Positions 58,814-64,000 of a stretch of 64,000 bases of DNA are shown here, in pieces (the stretch's first letter is position 1; each line of letters starts with the position of its first letter). Source of the DNA: Poriferisodalis sp965214215 (GTDB lineage: Bacteria > Actinomycetota > Acidimicrobiia > Acidimicrobiales > Poriferisodalaceae); NCBI RefSeq assembly GCF_965214215.1, contig NZ_CBDCBD010000003.1, positions 1,426,001 to 1,490,000 of the forward strand, in the 5' to 3' direction. Under the pieces are notes generated by a model. That model saw only the letters and a list, made by a program, of their open reading frames with translations, did not search any database and was not told the DNA's origin. The position numbers and the translations under genes were made by a program.

Positions 58814-59127
58814 CGAGGCAGTTTGATGCATCGACGTCCGAGCACATGCAGGGTTTTGGGACACTCGGCGACTTGGTGTGGGTCACTCGCTGGCGAGGTC
58901 GGAGTGGCCGAAGCCGGTGGCCGCCTCGGACCAAGCGTCGTCGGTGATTGCGGCGAGCAGATGTGCCCGAAGCCATTCGACACTGCCGAGCGTCAACAAT
59001 TGTGGGCCGCCATGGCCGAGGTCGCCGGGTTCCGGCTGGCCATCTCGCGCGTGGACGCGGCCCCGCGGCGATGTGTCGAGCGGTTGAACACGCGGACGGT
59101 CCACTCGCGCAACATAGCCTCGCCTGT
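58814..59127. other. Gene-free stretch between hicA and the O-methyltransferase
   Basis: About 314 nt. A minus-strand frame of 83 codons (58883-59134) exists but has no recognisable family or ribosome binding site. The only site I can support is the TAGCCT box at 59115. Confidence 0.5.
59115..59120 (+). promoter_or_regulatory. Leaderless -10 box (TAGCCT)
   Basis: TAGCCT followed by 7 nt and the GTG at 59128; it fixes the methyltransferase start. Confidence 0.6.
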
Positions 59128-59787
59128 GTGTCACGTGATTCGGCGTTCGTGGAAGAACAGGCTGCGTTCTACGCGGCGGCGCATTCGTTGCAGCCCACAG
59201 CCGTCCAACGCGAACTGATTGCTGAGACGGCGAAGCTCGGGCGGGTCGCCGGCATGCAGATCGGCCCGCTGCAGGGTGCGTTCATGACGGTGCTGACGGC
59301 GACGCTGCGGCCCCGGCTGGCTGTCGAGGTGGGCACCTTCACGGGCTACTCGGCGCTGTGTGTGGCCAGCGCGCTCGAACCGGGGGCCCGGCTCATCTGC
59401 TGCGATGTCTCCGAGGAGTGGACCTCGATCGCCCGCCGCTACTGGGACCGAGCCGGCGTCGCCGAGCGCATCGACCTGCGCATCGGACCCGCGCTGGACA
59501 CGCTGCGCGCACTGCCGTCCGAACCCCGGATCGACTTGGCGTTCATTGACGCCGACAAGTCCAGCTACCCGGACTACTACGAGGCGATCTTCGGGCGGCT
59601 GTCGCCGGGCGGCGTGATCCTGGTGGACAACGTTCTGCGGGGCGGCACGGTTGCTGATCTGGAACACGATGACGAAGCCACCGAGGCGATGCGCGCGTTC
59701 AACGACCACGTCGCAGCCGACAGCCGGGCCAGCAGCGTGATGCTGCCGATCGGTGACGGCCTGACGATGATCAGCCGCCGCCAATAG
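59128..59787 (+). CDS. Class I SAM-dependent O-methyltransferase (CCoAOMT-like)
   Basis: A 219-residue methyltransferase. MQIGPLQGAFMTVLTATLRPRLAVEVGTFTGYSALCVASAL holds SAM motif I (EVGTFTGYS), IDLAFIDADKSSYPDYYE contains the metal-binding DADK motif of cation-dependent catechol/caffeoyl-CoA-type O-methyltransferases, and GGVILVDNVLRGGTV is the third conserved block. It transfers a methyl group to a vicinal-dihydroxy aromatic or similar acceptor. Its stop codon TAG is also the start of the next gene's -10 box. Confidence 0.92.
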   Translation: MSRDSAFVEEQAAFYAAAHSLQPTAVQRELIAETAKLGRVAGMQIGPLQGAFMTVLTATLRPRLAVEVGTFTGYSALCVASALEPGARLICCDVSEEWTSIARRYWDRAGVAERIDLRIGPALDTLRALPSEPRIDLAFIDADKSSYPDYYEAIFGRLSPGGVILVDNVLRGGTVADLEHDDEATEAMRAFNDHVAADSRASSVMLPIGDGLTMISRRQ

Positions 59788-59790
59788 CAT
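59785..59790 (+). promoter_or_regulatory. Leaderless -10 box (TAGCAT) overlapping a stop codon
   Basis: TAGCAT, 7 nt before the GTG at 59798. Its first three bases are the stop codon of the upstream methyltransferase gene. Confidence 0.55.
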
Positions 59791-59797
59791 CCCCGCC

Positions 59798-60580
59798 GTG
59801 GCTGACTCAGGCGCGTGGCCCATCGAGACACACATCCTCCATCGGAGCGACGCCGGTCGGTCCTACCAGCTCTGGGTCGCGCTGCCGATGGGCTACCGGC
59901 CCGATGCGACCAACCCGTACCCGCTCGTGGTGTGCTGCGATGCACCTTGGACGTTCGGCACTGCCGTGGACACCACCCGGATCCTGTCGATGTCTCGAGA
60001 GACACCGCGATGTGTCGTCGCCGGCATCGCCCACGACACCGCTGACATGCGTGAGATGCTTGACCTGCGTGCCGTCGATTACACGGTGACGCCTGCGCAG
60101 GCCCCGCCGATGACCGGCATCCGGGTACCGCCTGCCGAGACGGGTCAGGCCGAGTCGTTCCGACAATGGCTCGCTGGCGACGTGCTGCCGCTGCTGTACA
60201 GCCGCTACCACGTCGGCGAACCCACCTACGTGGGCCATTCGTTCACGGCGCTGTTCGGCCTGCATGTGCTGTTCAACGCGCCCGACATGTTTGCCCGATA
60301 CCTGCTGGCGAGCCCGTCGGTGTGGTGGGACTACGAGGTCATGTTCCGCCTCGAGGAAGAGCACGCCAAAGCCGGCGGCGACCCCGAGGCCAAGGTCTTC
60401 ATGTCGATGGGGGAGAACGAGACCGACGAGTACTCGCCCCAGGCCAAGTTCTGGGACCAATTCTCGGCCCACGGCTATCGCAACATCGACTCGACCTGGC
60501 ACGTCTTCCCCAACGAGAACCACAACACGGTCGTCGGCCCCGCGGTCAGCCGGGGCCTGCGGGTTCTCTACGCCGACTGA
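59798..60580 (+). CDS. Esterase-D-like alpha/beta hydrolase
   Basis: A 260-residue hydrolase of the enterochelin esterase/Esterase D fold. DAGRSYQLWVALPMGYRPDATNPYPLVVCCDAPWTFGT is the family N-terminal block; the nucleophile elbow reads YVGHSFTALFGLHVLFNAP with the candidate Ser in GHSFT. Asp/Glu (SMGENETDEYSPQ) and the late His (FPNENHNTVVGPAVSRGL) complete a possible triad. No signal peptide, so cytoplasmic. The substrate is unknown; an ester of a small acid is the simplest guess. It may also be co-transcribed with the methyltransferase. Confidence 0.82.
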   Translation: MADSGAWPIETHILHRSDAGRSYQLWVALPMGYRPDATNPYPLVVCCDAPWTFGTAVDTTRILSMSRETPRCVVAGIAHDTADMREMLDLRAVDYTVTPAQAPPMTGIRVPPAETGQAESFRQWLAGDVLPLLYSRYHVGEPTYVGHSFTALFGLHVLFNAPDMFARYLLASPSVWWDYEVMFRLEEEHAKAGGDPEAKVFMSMGENETDEYSPQAKFWDQFSAHGYRNIDSTWHVFPNENHNTVVGPAVSRGLRVLYAD

Positions 60581-60699
60581 TCCCGGTCTTCTCAGGGCAC
60601 ATCAACCCTTCGGTGGACGTTCAGGAGTGCATTCTCCGGCTGCGCCGCGGCTGAGGGTGGGGCAGAATGGTCGCACTGGGGCAACGGGGAGGCTGTGAC

Positions 60700-61851
60700 A
60701 TGGCCAGGACGCAGACACACAAGAGCGCGGGACCGCTGGCATCGAATGGGAAAGTGCCGGTGTACGACGCGGACGCGCACATCGCGGAGCCGACGTCGGT
60801 ATGGGAGGAATACGCCGATCCCAAGTACCGGGATCTGATCGCGCAGTGCCGGATTATGGGTGACGGCAGCGACGCCATGTTTGTCGAGGGCAAGAGGCTG
60901 CGCAACGGCATCGCGCCGGCCTGCATCCCGGACGCCTATGGCACCGACGTCACCTGGAATGACATCGTGCCCGGCAGCTACGACCCCGCCGCTCGCTTGT
61001 CGGTGATGGACGACGAGGGCCTCGACGCGGCGCTGATGTTCCCGTCGCTGATGCTGATCTCGGGTGACATCAACGACCCAGACGTCGCCGTCGAGAATGC
61101 CCGTGCCTACAACCGCTGGATGACCGACTTCTGCTCGGAGGATCCGAACCGGCTGTTCGGCATGGGCGTATGCCCGCTGCAGTCGATCGACGGTGCGGTA
61201 GCGGTCATTGAAGAGGTCGCCAACGCCGGGCTGACCGGCATCACGTTCCGTCCAGAGCGCTACGCGGGCCTCGAATTGTTCTCCGACGAGATGAACCGGG
61301 TGTGGTCAGCCGCCGAGCACCACGACCTCACCGTGGGCATCCATGGCAGCTTCGGGTCGGGAATGCCTAGCTTCGCCAAGACCCGCTATGAGAACCAGTT
61401 CTACGTCCACATGGTCTGCCACCCCTTCGAGCAGATGGCCTCGGTGATGGAGATGGTGGCCTCGGGCGTGCTCGACGACCATCCGATGCTGCGGGTGGGC
61501 TTCTTCGAGTCGGGCCTGGGCTGGCTGCCGTACTGGCTGGACCGCCTCGACGAGCACAAGGAGGCCATGGGTCACCTGGTGCCTCGCTTGAAGCGAGATC
61601 CCACGGAGATCTTCTCCGAGCAGTGCTTCGTGACGATGGAGGCCGGCGAGGGCGAGGCCTTCGAGCAGGTCGCTGCGATGGGCCTGGCGCACACGGTCGT
61701 GTGGGGCTCGGACTACCCCCACTACGACTGCACCTTCCCCGGCGCCCTCGCTGAGCTGAACGAGACGTTCGAAGGCTTCGACGACGAGGTAGCCAGCCTG
61801 CGCAACGAAGTCGTCTACACCAACGCCCGCCGCTTCATGGGCTTGTCATAG
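60700..61851 (+). CDS. Amidohydrolase-2 (ACMSD-like) family metalloenzyme
   Basis: A 383-residue TIM-barrel amidohydrolase. VYDADAHIAEPTSVWEEY supplies the Asp-x-Asp-x-His N-terminal metal motif. RLFGMGVCPLQSIDGAVAVIEEVANAGLTGITFRPE, VCHPFEQMASVMEMVASGVLDDHPMLRVGFFESGLGWLPYWLDRLDEH and VWGSDYPHYDCTFPGA (late metal Asp) are conserved blocks. It probably binds one zinc and acts as decarboxylase or hydrolase on a carboxylated ring or lactone. GGGGAGG before the ATG at 60700 fixes the start. Confidence 0.9.
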   Translation: MARTQTHKSAGPLASNGKVPVYDADAHIAEPTSVWEEYADPKYRDLIAQCRIMGDGSDAMFVEGKRLRNGIAPACIPDAYGTDVTWNDIVPGSYDPAARLSVMDDEGLDAALMFPSLMLISGDINDPDVAVENARAYNRWMTDFCSEDPNRLFGMGVCPLQSIDGAVAVIEEVANAGLTGITFRPERYAGLELFSDEMNRVWSAAEHHDLTVGIHGSFGSGMPSFAKTRYENQFYVHMVCHPFEQMASVMEMVASGVLDDHPMLRVGFFESGLGWLPYWLDRLDEHKEAMGHLVPRLKRDPTEIFSEQCFVTMEAGEGEAFEQVAAMGLAHTVVWGSDYPHYDCTFPGALAELNETFEGFDDEVASLRNEVVYTNARRFMGLS

Positions 61852-61919
61852 CTTCATAACGGGCTGACATCGCGAGGGGTACTTGTTTGTAGCTGAGTGC
61901 CGCTGTGGCTCAGTCAAAC

Positions 61920-62336
61920 TCATGAGGCGTGTTCGATGGCGAGCCGTTCGACTGCCTGGCCGGTGACTTCGGCGATGAGTTCGAAGTCTTTGTCGACATG
62001 GAGAACCGTGAGGCCGGCGAGTTCTGCCGATGCCGCTATCAGCAGGTCCGGAACTGACGGGGCGCGGTGATGGCCGACTCTTGCCAAGGAGAGTTGCACA
62101 GCGACGGCTCGATCCTCCACCGCTGTCGTCAGGTACTCGACTGGCATGGAACCGAGCGGCGGTTCAGCGGAGCTCCGGAGGAGCTCCTCGGCGGAACGGG
62201 CCGAGAAGCCGATTTCCAGTCGTGTCAGGGTCGAGATGCGCACTCGCCCGCGTTGGATTCTCGACGCCCACTCGGAAGCATCGGGACCTGAGCCGATCCG
62301 GGCCATCGCCGACTTGTCAATGAGCCATGCGGTCAC
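61920..62336 (-). CDS. vapC: VapC-type PIN-domain toxin
   Basis: A 138-residue PIN-domain ribonuclease. The four acidic active-site positions are visible: Asp7 (LIDKSA), Glu41 (LTRLEIGFS), Asp96 (VPDLLIAASAE) and Asp114/Asp116 (HVDKDFELI). VapC enzymes use Mg to cleave RNA, often tRNA or rRNA, when not bound by VapB. Its start overlaps the vapB stop by 4 nt (ATGA). Confidence 0.93.
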   Translation of the reverse strand: MTAWLIDKSAMARIGSGPDASEWASRIQRGRVRISTLTRLEIGFSARSAEELLRSSAEPPLGSMPVEYLTTAVEDRAVAVQLSLARVGHHRAPSVPDLLIAASAELAGLTVLHVDKDFELIAEVTGQAVERLAIEHAS

Positions 62337-62551
62337 GACCAGGCGGCTTGCATGACATCGGGATCGGCGAGATCAGCGAAGGTCTCGTTGAAACGGCGCA
62401 GCGATTCCGCGGTTACTTCTTCCGTGCGCGCACGTTCGCGCTCGAGCAATCGTCGCAAGTACTCGACTCGGGAGAGTTGGGCTTGCTTCGCGTTGGCGTC
62501 AACCGCGGCAACGACCTCGTCGGGGACGTTGCGAATCAAGATGTCGGTCAC
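62333..62551 (-). CDS. vapB: VapB-type antitoxin (FitA-like RHH)
   Basis: A 72-residue antitoxin. VTDILIRNVPDEVVAAVDANAKQAQLSRVEYLRRLLERERA is the ribbon-helix-helix DNA-binding part of FitA/VapB proteins; the acidic C-terminal tail (FNETFADLADPDVMQAAW) would wrap the VapC active site. The GTG at 62551 is preferred because GGAGG lies just upstream and the family begins there. A palindromic GATATC pair upstream (62574-62589) is a plausible autoregulatory operator. Confidence 0.88.
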   Translation of the reverse strand: MTDILIRNVPDEVVAAVDANAKQAQLSRVEYLRRLLERERARTEEVTAESLRRFNETFADLADPDVMQAAWS

Positions 62552-62573
62552 CCTGAGGCCTCCATCATCTGGG

Positions 62574-62589
62574 GATATCGTATGATATC
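62574..62589 (-). promoter_or_regulatory. vapBC promoter/operator candidate
   Basis: Two GATATC palindromes flank a TACGAT -10-like hexamer (minus strand, 62582-62577), 26 nt before the vapB start. This is the arrangement expected for autorepression by a VapBC complex. Confidence 0.5.
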
Positions 62590-62649
62590 TCAACATCTTG
62601 CCGCGGCGGCAACGGTGATGTCAGGGTGGGTGCGGTAGACATTGGCGTC

Positions 62650-63327
62650 ATGGGACAGACGATCACATTGACAGCTTCTGACGGCGCGATAATCAGCGCC
62701 TACCGGGCCGATCCTGAGGGCACGCCCAAGGGCGGCGTTGTGGTGGTGCAGGAGATCTTCGGTGTGAACGACCACATCCGCAGCGTCGCCGACGGGTATG
62801 CCGCTGACGGCTACCTGGCGGTGGCACCTGCGCTGTTTGATCGCGTCCGCGGCGGGGTCGAGCTGGGCTACGACGCCGAGGGCATCGATGTCGGGCGCAA
62901 GATCGCCTTCGATGACCTCACGTCCGATCAGGTCATGGCCGACATCTCCGCGGCGGCCGATTGCGCATCGGAGGGCGGCAAGGTCGGCATCGTCGGCTAT
63001 TGCTGGGGAGGCTCGATGTGCTACGTGGCCGCGGCACGCCTTGCCGACAAGATCGCTGCGGCATCCGGCTACTACGGCGGGCAGATCATGCCGCATCTCG
63101 ATGAGCGCCCGGAAGCGCCGCTGCTGCTGCACTTCGGCTCCGAGGACCACGGCATCCCGCTCAAGAACGTGCACGCCATCGCCGAGCGCTGGGACCACAT
63201 CGGCGTTCACATCTACGAAGGCGCAGACCACGGCTTCAACTGCGACGCCCGAGCCAGCTTCCACCCTGATGCGGCGGCACTTGCCAAGCAGCGCACGCTC
63301 GACCATTTCGCCGAGCACCTGAGCTGA
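62650..63327 (+). CDS. Dienelactone hydrolase family protein
   Basis: A 225-residue alpha/beta hydrolase. The triad is Cys118 (GYCWGGSM), Asp166 (GSEDHGIP) and His194 (GADHGFN), with Glu35 in QEIFGVN as in true dienelactone hydrolases. Such enzymes open dienelactones in chlorocatechol degradation, but many act on other lactones or esters; no chlorocatechol genes are adjacent. The ATG at 62650 gives the family length. A weak TAGACA box lies 8 nt upstream. Confidence 0.92.
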   Translation: MGQTITLTASDGAIISAYRADPEGTPKGGVVVVQEIFGVNDHIRSVADGYAADGYLAVAPALFDRVRGGVELGYDAEGIDVGRKIAFDDLTSDQVMADISAAADCASEGGKVGIVGYCWGGSMCYVAAARLADKIAAASGYYGGQIMPHLDERPEAPLLLHFGSEDHGIPLKNVHAIAERWDHIGVHIYEGADHGFNCDARASFHPDAAALAKQRTLDHFAEHLS

Positions 63328-63527
63328 GCGGCTGGGCCGGTCCTCTGGCAGGCCAGCCAGCATCTCGTCTAGACGCCCGTCGACGATGCGCGGAATGCGG
63401 AATGGAGTCCGCGTCGTCGGCACCGTTCACGAAGGGCAAATCGGTGATTTCGACGGCTTGAAATTGCCCATTTCGACGCCTCAGGCTTGAAGTTCTCGAC
63501 GCCTCAGGCCTGGCGGACAGCTGACCG

Positions 63528-64000
63528 TCACCGCTTCAGCAGGATGACGCCTCGGTCCACTGCGGGGCCGCCTTCGGCGTTCAGCACGTCGAAGCGCACG
63601 GCTTGGGTGGCGTCGCCGTGGTCGCTGGTGGGGGTCACGTCCCAGATGCGCACAGTGATCGTCGACGGCATCAGCACCATGGCGCGGAACCGACACACGA
63701 TGCGCCGGACTCGGCTCGGGTCGCCGTCTGCCGCGGCGTCGACCACCGCGGAGACTCCCAGGGCGAGAGTCGCGGTTCCGTGCAGGATGATGCCGGGCAG
63801 GCCCGCCTTTTGGGCAACGGCTGCGTCGGTGTGGATCGGATTCCAGATGCGAGCGCACTCGGTGTAGGTGTGCGCAGCGCCGTGCGCGACCGGCACCGCA
63901 ATCTCGGCTGTCGGCTCGATGGGCAGCTCTCCGAAGTCCGGCTCTGGCGGTGCATCGGGATCGGGTCGGTCCTCGCCTGCTGTCTCGACGTTGAGGTACA
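63528..64000 (-). CDS. MaoC-like hydratase (C-terminal part)
   Basis: The gene enters from the right edge of the window, so only the last 157 or so codons are seen. ARIWNPIHTDAAVAQKAGLPGIILHGTATLALGVSAVV is the hydratase-2 motif (NPIHxD...HG) of the MaoC hot-dog fold, with the catalytic Asp/His pair in a slightly altered form (IWNPIH instead of SGDxNPxH). It would hydrate enoyl-CoA. The part upstream (DRPDPDAPPEPDFGELPIEPTAEI) may be the linker between two hot-dog halves. Confidence 0.85.
   Translation of the reverse strand, partial: YLNVETAGEDRPDPDAPPEPDFGELPIEPTAEIAVPVAHGAAHTYTECARIWNPIHTDAAVAQKAGLPGIILHGTATLALGVSAVVDAAADGDPSRVRRIVCRFRAMVLMPSTITVRIWDVTPTSDHGDATQAVRFDVLNAEGGPAVDRGVILLKR

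Noticed and set aside
58883..59134. Minus-strand 83-codon ORF between hicA and the methyltransferase
   Set aside because: No ribosome binding site, no recognisable family, and it overlaps the well-supported start of the methyltransferase.

Overview
The window is GC-rich bacterial DNA, dense in genes on both strands. The content suggests an actinobacterium, most likely of the Acidimicrobiia and perhaps from a marine or host-associated lineage. This rests on three luciferase-like flavin/F420-type oxidoreductases, many CoA-ester enzymes, a Cys-less SCP2-thiolase with a DUF35 partner, several toxin-antitoxin modules and a repeated leaderless-promoter signature (TAnnnT 6-10 nt before the start codon). 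The taxonomic call is an inference. No rRNA, tRNA, CRISPR array or complete insertion sequence was seen.

Layout. 1-2.4 kb: start of a flavin monooxygenase, a luciferase-like oxidoreductase and a class I amidotransferase-like hydrolase. 2.5-6.9 kb is an accessory patch: a Cys-rich leader ORF, a membrane-anchored PD40 propeller protein, a ribbon-helix-helix/PIN-like pair, a broken AAA ATPase and a broken ClpP-fold protease. 6.9-17 kb: SWIM-domain protein, GFA protein, PPOX protein, second luciferase-like enzyme, haloalkane dehalogenase, YceI protein, IMPDH/GMP-reductase-like enzyme, QueF, and an unusual winged helix-TM-glycosidase fusion. 17-33 kb is a CoA-ester region: acyl-CoA synthetase, luciferase-like enzyme, serine hydrolase, three fused double-domain CaiB/BaiF CoA-transferases, the Cys-less thiolase with its DUF35 protein, and RidA. 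33-37.3 kb: a dipeptide-type ABC importer (binding protein and two permeases, no ATPases). 37.3-43 kb: HU protein, frameshifted MFS transporter, P450, crotonase, MDR dehydrogenase, amidohydrolase-like protein.

43-51 kb is the most interesting part. It holds a SulP transporter and a complete NHLP-type bacteriocin export set: C39 peptidase ABC, second ABC and a very short HlyD-like adaptor. Upstream lies a 53-residue double-glycine leader peptide gene, separated from the exporter genes by a strong hairpin. No modification enzyme is visible beside it.

51-55 kb encodes a biotin-dependent acyl-CoA carboxylase (alpha and beta). 55-59 kb holds a secreted Calx-beta repeat protein whose best start is one base out of frame through a run of nine C, a possible phase-variation switch; this island is flanked by a hicA remnant and a hicAB pair that share a 130-bp direct repeat. 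59-64 kb: O-methyltransferase, esterase-like hydrolase, amidohydrolase, vapBC, dienelactone hydrolase and a partial MaoC-like gene.

Functionally the window combines CoA-dependent catabolism of alicyclic, steroid-like or branched substrates (ligase, CoA-transferases, crotonase, thiolase-like aldolase, carboxylase, P450, luciferase-like oxidoreductases, dehalogenase) with a peptide-export locus and scattered toxin-antitoxin remnants.
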